Shown in pieces: positions 32,554 through 42,464 of a stretch of 64,000 nt of DNA (positions are counted from its first letter, which is position 1; each line of letters opens with the position of its first letter). Below the pieces are notes generated by a model, which was given only the letters and a program-made list of their open reading frames with translations, was not told the origin of the DNA and did no database searches. Source of the DNA: Streptococcus parauberis NCFD 2020 (GTDB taxonomy: Bacteria > Bacillota > Bacilli > Lactobacillales > Streptococcaceae); contig NZ_AEUT02000001.1 of assembly GCF_000187935.1 (NCBI RefSeq), forward strand, positions 1,736,001 to 1,800,000. The letters are read 5' to 3'. Made by a program: the position numbers and the translations under genes.

Positions 32554-32772
32554 AATAAATCTCCTTTTTTCCCTAAACAAATTGGCTACACCTCTATTGT
32601 AATACTCGCTTGTAAAATTAGTTTGCGATTTGTGTAAACCTTCTGTAAATTTTCTTTCAAAGATTAAAAAAAACTGAAGAAAACAACCTCTTCAACTTTT
32701 ACAGTTTGTTGGGTAAAGACACAGCTACTGTAGTGCCCTGAATAAAAGAGAAATATGACCTGAATATGACCT

Positions 32773-32808
32773 AAAAAAAGGAACTAAGATATTTTAGTTC
32801 CTTTTTTT
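32773..32808. terminator. Intrinsic terminator
   Basis: AAAAAAAGGAACTAA and its complement flank a 5-nt loop, ending in seven T. It closes the TetR/ABC operon on the minus strand. Confidence 0.85.
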
Positions 32809-32833
32809 ATATAAACGGAATTAACTTCCAAAT

Positions 32834-33469
32834 CTAATTTGTTATGCCTGCTAGAATTTGTTTTTTGATAATAGCAATATCCATTTCTGGGTCCTGACTT
32901 GCTATGCCCATGATGTAACGTTGACCAAAATAGGCTAACATCGGGCCAATAATGCATCTGATTATTGATACTAAGTCTAAGTCTTGATTAACAGTTGGGT
33001 TAGCTTCTTTTAGGGTTTCCAACCAACTTCCCATTTTGGAAAGTATATGATTTTTCTCGGACAAGGCCAAAATGTGCTTTTTTAGACTGGCATTAACCAT
33101 CACTTCTTGAAATACGATTTGTAGAAGTGGATAGTTTACTTCAAAAAAGGTTAGTCGATTGACAACAATGAAGTCAACCGCTTCTTCTAAATCATTTTTA
33201 TCCTTTAATAGATTAAAAAAATCACCAAACAATGCTGGTAAAACTGGATTAATAACTTCTAACAATAAGTTTTCTTTGGTCACAAAATACTTAAATACGG
33301 TTGCTTGACTAACTCTAGCGGCTGCTGCAATCTCTGCTGTTGAGGTTCCATCATACCCCTGCTTGGAAAATAATTCTAAGGCAGCTAAAATGGTTTGCTT
33401 TTTTCCTTTGGGAATAGATAGCGTTGCTAAAACCTCAAGATAGGTGGTCATTTGATTGTCGGTCATCAT
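32834..33469 (-). CDS. TetR-family repressor
   Basis: 211 residues. N-terminal TetR helix-turn-helix: KQTILAALELFSKQGYDGTS, TAEIAAAARVSQATVFKYF, VTKENLLLEV; the remaining 150 residues form the variable ligand domain. It is the last gene of the operon with an ABC exporter (9 bp downstream of the permease) and presumably represses it through the GTGAGTG sites at 35338-35389. Confidence 0.9.
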   Translation of the reverse strand: MMTDNQMTTYLEVLATLSIPKGKKQTILAALELFSKQGYDGTSTAEIAAAARVSQATVFKYFVTKENLLLEVINPVLPALFGDFFNLLKDKNDLEEAVDFIVVNRLTFFEVNYPLLQIVFQEVMVNASLKKHILALSEKNHILSKMGSWLETLKEANPTVNQDLDLVSIIRCIIGPMLAYFGQRYIMGIASQDPEMDIAIIKKQILAGITN

Positions 33470-33478
33470 AAGTCCTTT

Positions 33479-34603
33479 CTATACTCTGCGGTAGCGTTTC
33501 ATCCCAAAAATGTTAGCAAATGTGAGGATAACTAAAATAATTAACAAGACTGCTATATCAGACCAGATATCCATAAATCCTTTGCCTTGAAGGACAATCC
33601 CTGACATGGCATGACCAGAATAAGTGAGAGGTAAAATTTTACCAATACTTCGAACCCAGCTTGTCATCGTGTCTAACGGAATAATTCCTGAGAAGAATAA
33701 TTGGGGAAGAACAACTAAAGGAATGAATTGCATCATTTGAAATTCTGATTTCGCAAGCGTTGATAACAAGATCCCAAAGGCTAAGGCAACAAGTGCTAAA
33801 ACATTACTGACCAAAACTAATAAATAAATGTTGCCGACAACTTCTAATTTCATAAGGTAAACTGATGCAATGACAATAATTGTTGTCTGAATTAAAGCTA
33901 GTATGCCATAAGAAATCATGTAGCCAAAGACTATTTGTGATCTTTTGACTGGTGTTGCTAAGAGGCGATCAAGTGTACCTGAAGTTCTTTCTTTCAGCAA
34001 AGCCATACCCGAAATTAGAAAAACAAAGAAGAAGGTAATAAAACCAATTAAAACTGGAATCATCTTCGCAAAGAAGCTGGTATTTTTATCACCATATCGG
34101 TAGCTTTGACTTATTTCAGGAAGCTTGGGTGCCTCAATTTTAAGTGCTGGTTTAGCTTGTGGGGTAGTTTTCGGAATTGATAGTTGGGATAACTTTTTGG
34201 TAATTGATGAAATGAGCTCTTTTTGTCCATCTGTTGCTAGAACGGTATTAATTGCCTGACGAGTCATCTTGGTCTTCGAACTGTCGGTATTTGCGTGGAG
34301 CAAAGTATAATTGCCGTCTTGTTCTCGATTAAGATACGCATCATACATATCTTCTTTCATACCTTTTACAGCTTCTTCTTCTGAAGAGACATCCATTATT
34401 TCTATACCTTCTACTTTCTTCAACCCGTTAACAAGTTCTGTTGGTAAGTTATTGGCAGCCAAATTGACAGAAACACTAGTCTCAGCCGAAAACATGACAT
34501 TCATCAAGAAAAGTATAAATATAGGTGCTACAAACATCATCAAGACTGTCCGCTTATCTCTTAATAATTCAGTAATTACTTTTTTTACAATTGCAAGTGT
34601 CAT
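33479..34603 (-). CDS. ABC-2-type exporter permease
   Basis: 374 residues from the ATG at 34603 (AAGGTG upstream; a GTG 9 bp earlier overlaps that site). One N-terminal helix (RTVLMMFVAPIFILFLMNVM), a large external domain (about 40-190), then five helices; FLISGMALLKERTSGTLDRL and LATPVKRSQIVFGYM is the YhgE/YadH-like ABC-2 signature. With the upstream ATPase it forms a drug or lipid exporter. Confidence 0.88.
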   Translation of the reverse strand: MTLAIVKKVITELLRDKRTVLMMFVAPIFILFLMNVMFSAETSVSVNLAANNLPTELVNGLKKVEGIEIMDVSSEEEAVKGMKEDMYDAYLNREQDGNYTLLHANTDSSKTKMTRQAINTVLATDGQKELISSITKKLSQLSIPKTTPQAKPALKIEAPKLPEISQSYRYGDKNTSFFAKMIPVLIGFITFFFVFLISGMALLKERTSGTLDRLLATPVKRSQIVFGYMISYGILALIQTTIIVIASVYLMKLEVVGNIYLLVLVSNVLALVALAFGILLSTLAKSEFQMMQFIPLVVLPQLFFSGIIPLDTMTSWVRSIGKILPLTYSGHAMSGIVLQGKGFMDIWSDIAVLLIILVILTFANIFGMKRYRRV

Positions 34604-34604
34604 A

Positions 34605-35321
34605 TTACTCACCTTCAGCTTTCAAAAAGACTTCTTCAATACTTGATACACCATAAGTAGTCTTCAATTGTTCCGGAGTATCTAAAGCAATTAGCCGTCC
34701 ATCCAATAATAAGCCTACTTTGTCTGTTTTCTCAGCCTCATCCATGACATGGGTTGTTACAAGGATACCAACACCCTTTTCTTTTAAGTGATATAATTCT
34801 TGCCAAATTTTTAATCTTAAGGATGGGTCTATCCCAACTGTTGGTTCATCCAAAATTAGTACTTGAGGATCACCTAGTAGGGCTATTGCCAAAGATAAAC
34901 GGCGTTTCATTCCACCTGAAAAGCCTGATACCAATTTGCTTAAATCATTTACAAGTCCAACAATCTTGGCCACATGTTCAATGACTTCCTTTATAGCATT
35001 ACCTTTAACACCTTTCATTTGGGCAAAAAATTTCAAGTTTTCATAGGCCGTTAAGCTTTCATAAAGAGCATCAGCCTGTGCCATATACCCTATTTTACCT
35101 AATACTTGTCTGTTCGGCATTGTTACCCCAAGTATGGTGGATTGCCCTGCGTCAGCTTTCTCCATCCCTAGACTTAATTTGATCATGGTAGATTTGCCGG
35201 CACCTGAGGGACCAATCAGTCCAACAATCTGACCCTTAGATAGGGCAAAACTAACCTTATCTAATATTTTACTTTGTCCATATGATTTCTCTAGTGAATC
35301 TAGGATATAGATGTTTTCCAT
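34605..35321 (-). CDS. ABC exporter ATPase
   Basis: 238 residues. Walker A GPSGAGKSTMIKL, Q-loop GYMAQADALYESLTAYENL, signature FSGGMKRRLSLAI, Walker B VLILDEPTVGIDP, H-loop ILVTTHVMDEAEKTD. This is the DrrA/CcmA-type half of an exporter. First gene of the ATPase-permease-TetR operon. Confidence 0.92.
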   Translation of the reverse strand: MENIYILDSLEKSYGQSKILDKVSFALSKGQIVGLIGPSGAGKSTMIKLSLGMEKADAGQSTILGVTMPNRQVLGKIGYMAQADALYESLTAYENLKFFAQMKGVKGNAIKEVIEHVAKIVGLVNDLSKLVSGFSGGMKRRLSLAIALLGDPQVLILDEPTVGIDPSLRLKIWQELYHLKEKGVGILVTTHVMDEAEKTDKVGLLLDGRLIALDTPEQLKTTYGVSSIEEVFLKAEGE

Positions 35322-35337
35322 AGTTACCTTCTTTTAG

Positions 35338-35395
35338 GTGAGTGTTCACTCACTTTTTATAAATACATTATAGTGAGTAATCACTCACTTGTCAA
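35338..35395 (-). promoter_or_regulatory. TetR operators and promoter of the ABC exporter operon
   Basis: On the minus strand TTGACA (35395-35390), 17 bp, TATAAT (35372-35367) is a consensus promoter. The palindrome GTGAGTG-AT-TACTCAC fills its spacer, and a second, perfect one, GTGAGTG-TT-CACTCAC, lies at 35353-35338 just downstream of the start point. A repressor on either site would block the operon; the TetR encoded in the operon is the obvious candidate. Confidence 0.9.
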
Positions 35396-35499
35396 TGAAA
35401 ATTTCTATTTTATAAAATATTATTATGATATTTTCAGAAAATTTTCGACCTTCAACGTTCGTTTATTTACATAAAATTGTGAAAAAATTAAGGTAACAT

Positions 35500-35529
35500 T
35501 TGACAGCCTTTACAAAACGGGGGTAAAAT
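35500..35529 (+). promoter_or_regulatory. Promoter of the DUF5105 lipoprotein gene
   Basis: TTGACA at 35500-35505, an 18-bp spacer with a G-run, and TAAAAT at 35524-35529. The resulting leader of about 110 nt contains the short hairpin ATCCAG-TTCTTGT-CTGGAT and a second arm pair (TTTCTAAT / ATTAGAAA); no known riboswitch was recognised. Confidence 0.65.
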
Positions 35530-35648
35530 AATAGAAAGGAGGATATGATATCCAGTTCTTGTCTGGATTTTAGAGTAAATTTAAATAATAATACAATTTC
35601 TAATTTTGGCTCATATATTAGAAATCGTTTTGGGGTTAGGAGAAGTTT

Positions 35649-36821
35649 ATGAAAAAACGTAAAATTATTTATGGCTTGTTAACGTTGTCATCAGTATTTG
35701 TTTTAACTGCTTGCGGTGGCAAAGATGAAAAAAATGCAACAACAACTAAAGATGGTCTTCAAGTAAAAATTGTTGACGGCGAGTATATCACAAATGAGGA
35801 CTTAAAAACATCTAGTAGTAACAAAGGTTACCTTGCTTTAGAAGTTAAATTAAAAAATACTGGTGATAAAAGTGTTACTTATGGTGAAGATAATTTCACA
35901 CTTTATACTGGTAAGGATGAAGATGAAGAAAGTATCGAACCAAGTCAAGTTTATGACTCGCTAGATCATTTTAAAACTATTTCTTACGGTAAAGTTTCAA
36001 AAGGTCGCTCAAAAACAGGCTATCTTGTATATGAAGTTGATAAAGATCAGAAAAAATACAATCTAGTTGTTGATGCTTCAATGGATGACGAAAATTCTCA
36101 AGAACTTAAAATTCCTGTTAATGCAACTAAATACAATGACAACACAGAGAAAATTACAAAACTTGCTGAAACCTTTGTTACACAAACTTTCCTAGATGAG
36201 AAAGCGGCTATTGCTGGTTCAGATGCTGAAGCTGCAAGCACAACTGGTGGTGGACAAGTTGAACTACTTGGATCTAAAAAAAGCAAAGAGTGGCAATTAA
36301 CTAATAAAGTTGACGAAGATCGTGCTGCTTATATGAATAAATTTAAAGAAGAAATTAAAGGTTCATTCTCAGATTACAGTCCAAGCGAAGCAGATTTACA
36401 AAAATTCGCTCAACAATATATTGCGGCTAATTCAAAACGTGCAAAAATTGAATATACTGTAAAAAATTATCTCCCAACATCAGCTACTATTGCTGTTAAA
36501 CCATCCGTTATCAACTATGGTGATATGGATTATGATAGCTTAATTAATGATGCAAAAGAGAAATTGAAAAACAATAACTATTCAGATTATGACCAAGTCT
36601 ACAAAGATGCTGAAAAGTATATCTTTGAAAATATGCACACACGTTATGATTCTGCATCAATTTCAACACCAGATTCTATGTCTGGTGATGGGTACGAAAT
36701 TAACTTAACTAAAGACACTGATACTGGTAAATGGACTGTTGATACATCTGATAGTGATCAAAACTACTATTACGATGATTTAATTCAAGCCTTCACTGGT
36801 GGTATCAATTCATTCTATTAA
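35649..36821 (+). CDS. DUF5105 surface lipoprotein
   Basis: 390 residues. Lipoprotein signal with lipobox VLTACGG (Cys about 22). The N-terminal 150 residues form a DUF4352-like immunoglobulin-type domain (GYLALEVKLKNTGDKSVTYG, YLVYEVDKD), and the rest is the DUF5105 region with acidic repeats and a Tyr-rich end (SDQNYYYDDLIQAF). Anchored on the outer face of the membrane; function unknown. Ribosome site AGGAGA precedes the ATG. Confidence 0.85.
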   Translation: MKKRKIIYGLLTLSSVFVLTACGGKDEKNATTTKDGLQVKIVDGEYITNEDLKTSSSNKGYLALEVKLKNTGDKSVTYGEDNFTLYTGKDEDEESIEPSQVYDSLDHFKTISYGKVSKGRSKTGYLVYEVDKDQKKYNLVVDASMDDENSQELKIPVNATKYNDNTEKITKLAETFVTQTFLDEKAAIAGSDAEAASTTGGGQVELLGSKKSKEWQLTNKVDEDRAAYMNKFKEEIKGSFSDYSPSEADLQKFAQQYIAANSKRAKIEYTVKNYLPTSATIAVKPSVINYGDMDYDSLINDAKEKLKNNNYSDYDQVYKDAEKYIFENMHTRYDSASISTPDSMSGDGYEINLTKDTDTGKWTVDTSDSDQNYYYDDLIQAFTGGINSFY

Positions 36822-36862
36822 ACGACTATTTACTCTAAAACATCATAGCCAAATAGATCAAT

Positions 36863-36889
36863 TAAAAAAAGCCCATTAGGGCTTTTTTT
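36863..36889. terminator. Intrinsic terminator, both directions
   Basis: AAAAAAAGCCC-ATTA-GGGCTTTTTTT between the lipoprotein gene and the convergent import operon. Confidence 0.85.
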
Positions 36890-37991
36890 AATTGACTAAA
36901 GCTAATTCAGTTGCTTTATCAAAAAGGTAAAGAAATTTTTCAGGAAGTCCAAGGTACAATGAATCGCCAACTTCAAATAATTCTTTAGAGGTGCTTTTTA
37001 CGACAAGATTTGTTTTGGAGCCTTCAATTTTGACATGAATTATTGCATCCTCACCAAGCATCTCATAAACTTTAACGTGACCTTTAATGGTATTTGCTTT
37101 CTCCTCATGGAAAATTTCAATATCATTTGGTCTGATTCCTAGGACCAATTCTTTGGCTAGGCAACCTTTATCTTCAAATTCTAATGCTTTAGCTGGACTA
37201 ATCACTTGCTCATGATAGTCTGTTTCAAGCTGTAGTTGACCATTCGTTTGCGTCAAGTGACCATCTAAGAAATTCATTGGTGGAGTTCCTATAAAACCAG
37301 CAACAAAAAGATTTACTGGATGATCAAAGAGATTTTTTGGACTATCAATTTGCTGAATTTCGCCATCTTTCATAACAACAATTCGTGTACCTAAAGTCAT
37401 TGCTTCTGTCTGATCATGTGTAACATAGATAAATGTTGCATCTAATTTTTGATAAAGACTAGCAATTTCAAGGCGCATTTCCCCTCTCAACTTAGCATCT
37501 AAGTTCGACAAAGGCTCATCCATTAAAAACACTTTAGGATGGCGAACCATTGCTCTACCCATGGCTACACGTTGTTTTTGTCCACCAGATAATTGACCTG
37601 GACGACGATCAAGATAAGCATCCATTCTCAACAATTTAGAAACTTCTGCTACTTTTTTATCAATTTGGGCTTTTTTTAGACCACGAATTTTCAAGCTATA
37701 AGCCATGTTATTCCGAACAGTCATATGTGGATATAAGGCATAATTTTGGAAAACCATGGCGATATCTCGATCACTTGGACTGACGTGGTTAATTTTCTTA
37801 CCATCAATCAGTAAATCACCAGATGAAATATCTTCCAAGCCAGCAATCATTCGAAGCGTTGTTGACTTGCCACATCCCGATGGTCCAACAAAGATGATGA
37901 ATTCCTTGTCTTCAATTTTTAAATTGAAATCTTTTACTGCAGTTGCAGTTTCATAAACCTTATTAATGTGCTTTAATTCAATAGTTGACAC
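36888..37991 (-). CDS. UgpC/MsmK-type sugar ABC transporter ATPase
   Basis: 367 residues. Walker A GPSGCGKSTTLRMIAGLE, Q-loop VFQNYALYPHMTVRNNM, signature LSGGQKQRVAMGRA, Walker B VFLMDEPLSNLDAKLR, H-loop THDQTEAMTLG, plus a C-terminal TOBE-type regulatory domain (about 240-367), the layout of CUT1-family ATPases. It is the last gene of the import operon and overlaps the HAD gene by 14 bp. Some streptococci share one MsmK for several importers; here the importer has its own. Confidence 0.93.
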   Translation of the reverse strand: MSTIELKHINKVYETATAVKDFNLKIEDKEFIIFVGPSGCGKSTTLRMIAGLEDISSGDLLIDGKKINHVSPSDRDIAMVFQNYALYPHMTVRNNMAYSLKIRGLKKAQIDKKVAEVSKLLRMDAYLDRRPGQLSGGQKQRVAMGRAMVRHPKVFLMDEPLSNLDAKLRGEMRLEIASLYQKLDATFIYVTHDQTEAMTLGTRIVVMKDGEIQQIDSPKNLFDHPVNLFVAGFIGTPPMNFLDGHLTQTNGQLQLETDYHEQVISPAKALEFEDKGCLAKELVLGIRPNDIEIFHEEKANTIKGHVKVYEMLGEDAIIHVKIEGSKTNLVVKSTSKELFEVGDSLYLGLPEKFLYLFDKATELALVN

Positions 37992-38739
37992 GCGGATCCT
38001 CTTTCATTTGATTAATTTCTTCCAATAGAGGCACTAATTCTGCCACCGTAGGAATCACATAAGACGTGTATTCTGCAAGACTGAAAAGATTGCCAGTTCC
38101 ACTGGTTACGCCTACGCCTATCGCTCTGCCATTATTAGCAAAACGCATATCATTAGGTGTATCTCCTACAACTATAATCTCAGAGCTGTCGCATCCCCAA
38201 AGTCTTGCAGCTTGATAAAGCAATTCAGGATTTGGTTTAATTGGCCGACTATTGTCTGACGTTCCAACGAAACTAATGAAATGATCTAAACCTAAATCTT
38301 CCATCGTTTTCCAGGTAGATAAGAAAGTATCCGTTGTGACAATTCCAATTGCAATATCCATTCTTTTGAGCTTATCAAAGAGTTTTCTAGTATCTGTAAA
38401 GGTTGGTATATCCGACATAGAAACATGAACGGCATCTGTAAAATAATCTTGTAAGCGTTGTGTTAAGAGGTTATAATCAAGGTCTTTGACTTCTTTTTCA
38501 ATAATCTCACCTAAATCTTCAGCAATCAACTGATATGGTTTCCAGGCAATTGCTCCTTCTGGATCAACTTCACCTTTATGAAACCCGATGGCATCAGACA
38601 ATTGTTCAAGATATATGTCACTTGGATATAAGTGATAATCTTTAATAAGTTGATTTAATACAGGAATAATAGCTGGTTGCCACAAGCTGAAAAAATCTAT
38701 TAAAGTGCCATCTTTATCAAATAATATTCCTTTTATCAT
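37978..38739 (-). CDS. HAD-family phosphatase (phosphoglycolate phosphatase-like)
   Basis: 253 residues. HAD motif I GILFDKDGTLIDF, motif II IGIVTTDTF, Lys in RPIKPNPELLYQA, motif IV IVVGDTPNDMRFA; a helical cap (about 15-110) marks subclass I. Its ATG overlaps the PHP gene stop (TAATG). In this operon it may dephosphorylate the imported compound. Confidence 0.88.
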   Translation of the reverse strand: MIKGILFDKDGTLIDFFSLWQPAIIPVLNQLIKDYHLYPSDIYLEQLSDAIGFHKGEVDPEGAIAWKPYQLIAEDLGEIIEKEVKDLDYNLLTQRLQDYFTDAVHVSMSDIPTFTDTRKLFDKLKRMDIAIGIVTTDTFLSTWKTMEDLGLDHFISFVGTSDNSRPIKPNPELLYQAARLWGCDSSEIIVVGDTPNDMRFANNGRAIGVGVTSGTGNLFSLAEYTSYVIPTVAELVPLLEEINQMKEDPRVNY

Positions 38740-40232
38740 TATTCCAGTCCTAACTTCTCTTTAGCTTGACCAAATGTTTTAATACTAGTCGTTTTTTCAC
38801 CCCTAGTGATTGGATTACCATAAAATCGAAAATCTCCATCCTGAGTATTTGCACCAAAGCGAATCCAGTCATACGATTCTTGACTAAAGCTAATTTTCCC
38901 TTGAGCACGGTATTGATCTTGATCGATTTTTTCTAAATCAAGAGCAACTTCTTGGCCGTTAAGTTTATAGAAAAGGTATGGTTTTTTTTCCATTTCAATA
39001 CAAATATCAAAGTGTAATTCCTGACAGTCATCAGCTACTTTATCACCATAAACAATTACTTGATTGTCATCAGTTGTAAATTGACTGTCTAACTGACAAA
39101 AACGAGTCACATAGGTATGGCAAGCTGCCAATCCTTTTTTGAGATTATTGGGCGTAAGGTCATCCATTAGTACCCATGTTGCAGGGTCTCCAGGCACAGA
39201 AGGGGTCGTTGCAGTTGGATAACATTCATCTTTTAGGAGGTGAGAGTCACTACCACCAATTGCACAAATACGATACCCCTCTGACCAGAAGAAATCTGAT
39301 AAATCCACAGCTTGTTGATTAGCCAATTTCCCTCGGGCTTTGGGCTCTAATTCATAAGTAGGGTCATTTATTATTTCTAGACTTCTTATTTTGTCTAGAC
39401 TTAATTCATCGAATTGCCATTTCCATTGGTATAGAAATGGATGATTGATTGAAAAATACCAATCATTATCATTACACTCTTTGATAAATTTATCAATGGC
39501 TGCAAGAACCTTTTCTTGTCCACTATCGTTGATAATGGCATCAAGGCTTTCAGGTCGTTTAGTCATTCCAAAAACATTAGCATGACCAAAATTAGTGGTC
39601 ATTTCCATTCCTGGTAGAACCATTAATTCTGTTTCTTGCCATCCTGTATGAAGCAAGTTATGCTCAGTTGCGTAATAGAAATCTAATCCCTCTCCAAGAA
39701 CTTTTTCAGTGACTGTAGGAATTAATTCTTTTCCATCTGATAATTGGGTGTGTGTATGGAAGTCACCTTTATACCAGGCTTTGCCTTTTTGATAAATTTT
39801 GTCTTGGTCGAAAAAGCTATAGTTAAAGTCTTTATCAACCCAGATTGGGCCACCAATTGCTTCCAAAATAGAACTAGCTTCAAAACTAAGGTCAATTTTG
39901 AATTCAATCAAGTCTTTATCAAAGTGCTTGCCATATTCTTGGTTGTAGACAGCTTCAATTGTCCATTGACCTTGGCCGAGCTCCCCTGGAATTGCGCCAA
40001 GGGTGCTGGTTTTAGGGTCATTACTTAATGAAATAATTGGGTTGCTATAACTGAGTTGCTTTTGAAAACGGAGTCTGCCTTTTTCATCCTTAATCATTAA
40101 GAGAACAAGCATTGTATAAGGCGCTTCTAAATCATACTGTAAACTAATCCCTGTACAATTTTCAGGCATTTGGAAACAGACTGGAGATATCTTATGCGTA
40201 TCTTTATTTAATTGAAAGTGATAAGTTTCCAT
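38739..40232 (-). CDS. PHP-domain metallohydrolase (CehA/McbA family)
   Basis: 497 residues. An N-terminal beta-rich domain (1-145) precedes a PHP domain with WYKGDFHTHTQLSDG (H-x-H), YYATEHNLLH, GMEMTTNFGHANVFG, WYFSINHPF and CAIGGSDSHLLKD, which together supply the trinuclear metal site. A C-terminal beta domain follows (about 390-497). No signal peptide, so it acts on an imported substrate; family members hydrolyse phosphomonoesters or phosphodiesters. Placed between the binding protein and the HAD phosphatase. Confidence 0.88.
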   Translation of the reverse strand: METYHFQLNKDTHKISPVCFQMPENCTGISLQYDLEAPYTMLVLLMIKDEKGRLRFQKQLSYSNPIISLSNDPKTSTLGAIPGELGQGQWTIEAVYNQEYGKHFDKDLIEFKIDLSFEASSILEAIGGPIWVDKDFNYSFFDQDKIYQKGKAWYKGDFHTHTQLSDGKELIPTVTEKVLGEGLDFYYATEHNLLHTGWQETELMVLPGMEMTTNFGHANVFGMTKRPESLDAIINDSGQEKVLAAIDKFIKECNDNDWYFSINHPFLYQWKWQFDELSLDKIRSLEIINDPTYELEPKARGKLANQQAVDLSDFFWSEGYRICAIGGSDSHLLKDECYPTATTPSVPGDPATWVLMDDLTPNNLKKGLAACHTYVTRFCQLDSQFTTDDNQVIVYGDKVADDCQELHFDICIEMEKKPYLFYKLNGQEVALDLEKIDQDQYRAQGKISFSQESYDWIRFGANTQDGDFRFYGNPITRGEKTTSIKTFGQAKEKLGLE

Positions 40233-40251
40233 GCTGATTTAACTCCTATTA

Positions 40252-41559
40252 TTATTTTTCTAAAGCTTTATCTAAGGCTTTTTGTGCTGTTTTTTGTGCA
40301 TCATCTAAAGCTTTTTGTGCAGGAACATTTTCTAATTCAACTTTATCAGCAGCAATCTTCAAAGCGTCGTAAATAGCACCATCAGTTGGGTCAATTGGTA
40401 ATACTGAACCATGTTTTGCTTGTTCAAATGGTACTAATGCTTGTGGGTTTTCTTTAACATATGCTTTGTAGTCAGTATTTTCTGTGATTGCTTTGTTTAC
40501 GGCTACATAACCAACAGCTTTAGTCCACTTAACTTGGTTTTCAACATCTGTAAAGTATTTCATGAAGTCATAAGCACCCTTTTGCTCGTCTTTGGTAGAT
40601 TTCGCGAGGACGTCCATTAAGAGAGCGTCTGCTGCTGGTGCTGATTTAGAGTCTGCATCCCAAGCAGGTTGTTCCATTGCTTGTACTTTTTTGAAGTCAA
40701 GGTCGGCTTGGTCACCAGATGATCCAATGTAACCACCGGCAGTGTTATCTAGTACATCATCAATTGTTTTGTACCAATACTCCCAGCCTTGCCCACCTGA
40801 GTTAACAGTCATTGTTTTATCATCATGGATCCAACTTCTGAATTGTTCCCAAACTTCAACCCACTCTTTATCATTGATGGTAACTGTTTTCCCATCTTCG
40901 CTGAACATTTTTGCATCATTACTTAAAGATGCATCAATTAGGTTATATTGGCCCCACATTGGTTCCCAACCATATTTGAATTTACCAGTATCTTTGATGG
41001 CTTGGGCTGCTTTGCCCATATCTTGCCAAGTCTTAATTGAATCTGGTTGAATATTTGCAGTTTTGAAAGCTTCTTGGTTATAGTACATAACCTGTGTTGT
41101 ACCATAAGCTGGTAAGCCATAACGTTTACCATCTTTATTTTTACCTTGATCAGCGAATACTTGAAGGTAGTTATCTTCTTTGAAGTCTTTATCATCCTTA
41201 GCTAATTCATTGATATCAACTAATAATTTTTTCTTATCTAGATTACGAGATGGTGCAGTATCTAATAGGACAAGGTCTGGTGCTTTATTACCAGCAATTG
41301 CTGCTTGTAATTTAGTATAAGTTTCACCATAGTCTGCTTGTGTTACTGCTTTAATTTCATATTTATCTTGAGACTTGTTATAGTCTTTAATAATATCTTT
41401 CCAAACATTAACGGCTGTTTTCCCACCTGCAAACCAAAATTCAACTTCAATTTTGCCATCTTTTGTTTTAGGAGCTGAGGAGCTTGAACCACCACATGCC
41501 GAAAGTACAAGTGTCGATAATAGTCCAACTGAAGCAAGTGCTAACCAATTTTTTTTCAT
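40252..41559 (-). CDS. ABC importer substrate-binding lipoprotein (CUT1 type)
   Basis: 435 residues. Lipoprotein signal with VLSACGG. The family-1 solute-binding pattern is seen in EVEFWFAGGKTAVNVWKDI, AAIAGNKAPDLVLLD, YGLPAYGTTQVMYYNQEAF and the C-terminal YDFMKYFTDVENQVKW. Size and W-rich middle resemble UgpB-like proteins, which bind glycerol 3-phosphate or its diesters. An Ala/Lys helical tail ends the protein. Confidence 0.9.
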   Translation of the reverse strand: MKKNWLALASVGLLSTLVLSACGGSSSSAPKTKDGKIEVEFWFAGGKTAVNVWKDIIKDYNKSQDKYEIKAVTQADYGETYTKLQAAIAGNKAPDLVLLDTAPSRNLDKKKLLVDINELAKDDKDFKEDNYLQVFADQGKNKDGKRYGLPAYGTTQVMYYNQEAFKTANIQPDSIKTWQDMGKAAQAIKDTGKFKYGWEPMWGQYNLIDASLSNDAKMFSEDGKTVTINDKEWVEVWEQFRSWIHDDKTMTVNSGGQGWEYWYKTIDDVLDNTAGGYIGSSGDQADLDFKKVQAMEQPAWDADSKSAPAADALLMDVLAKSTKDEQKGAYDFMKYFTDVENQVKWTKAVGYVAVNKAITENTDYKAYVKENPQALVPFEQAKHGSVLPIDPTDGAIYDALKIAADKVELENVPAQKALDDAQKTAQKALDKALEK

Positions 41560-41600
41560 GATAAAATCCTCTTTTTTTAATAAGTGTAAAACAATATATA

Positions 41601-42455
41601 TTAACCTTTGACACCAGTGTCACCACCGATACCATTGATAAACCATTTTTGAGTGAATGCAAAGATGATGAGTAAAGGTAGGACAATAACAGCACTTGCT
41701 GCCATTACTTTTGCCCACTCTGTTCCATAAGCTCCACCTTCAATGAAGAAACTACGCAACCCTTGTGACACTAGATACTTAGGCTGATCATTAGTAATTA
41801 ATGATGGCCACATATAACTGTTATAAGCTGCTATAAAACTCATCAAACCGAAAGTAATAAATGATGACTTGGTCATCGGACAAACAATTTCCCATAAAGC
41901 TCGGAAATGTGAAGCACCATCCATCCGCGAGGCTTCAACTAAGGTTTTTGGAACCTGCATGAATGCCTGACGTAACAAGAAGATTCCAAAGATACTAATC
42001 GTACTTGAGACAATCAAGCCTGATAAAGTATTTAGTAAGCCACTTTGAGATAAGATAATGTAGCTCGGGATATAAGTTGCCGCCGCTGGTAACATATATG
42101 TTCCCATAACGATGGTAAAAATGAGGTTTCTGCTTTTAAATCTCAAAAAAACTAAGGCATAGGCTAACATAGCACCAGTAACAATTTGGATTAAAACAAT
42201 GACTAATGATGTCCACAAACTATTCCAGATATAAAGCGGAATAGGTGAGTTGAAGAAAATCTCTGAAAAATTTGACCATTGTGGTACGGTTGGCCAAAAA
42301 TTATCTGGATTCATTACTTCCGCCTTAGTTTTTAGAGAACTAATAATCATCCATAAGAATGGAAATGCTGTAAAGATACTAACGAGAATTAAGATGGTCC
42401 ACTTAATAAGTGTGGCTAAAATGCTCTTGGCATTCATATTTTGATTTTCCGACAT
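41601..42455 (-). CDS. ABC importer permease (UgpE/MalG type)
   Basis: 284 residues, six helices. Opens with TLIKWTILILVSIFTAFPFLW and carries the EAA loop EASRMDGASHFRALWEIVCPMTK-like motif (E-A-x-x-x-D-G-A). It is the second permease of the operon, 9 bp after the first. Confidence 0.92.
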   Translation of the reverse strand: MSENQNMNAKSILATLIKWTILILVSIFTAFPFLWMIISSLKTKAEVMNPDNFWPTVPQWSNFSEIFFNSPIPLYIWNSLWTSLVIVLIQIVTGAMLAYALVFLRFKSRNLIFTIVMGTYMLPAAATYIPSYIILSQSGLLNTLSGLIVSSTISIFGIFLLRQAFMQVPKTLVEASRMDGASHFRALWEIVCPMTKSSFITFGLMSFIAAYNSYMWPSLITNDQPKYLVSQGLRSFFIEGGAYGTEWAKVMAASAVIVLPLLIIFAFTQKWFINGIGGDTGVKG

Positions 42456-42464
42456 GATTACTCC

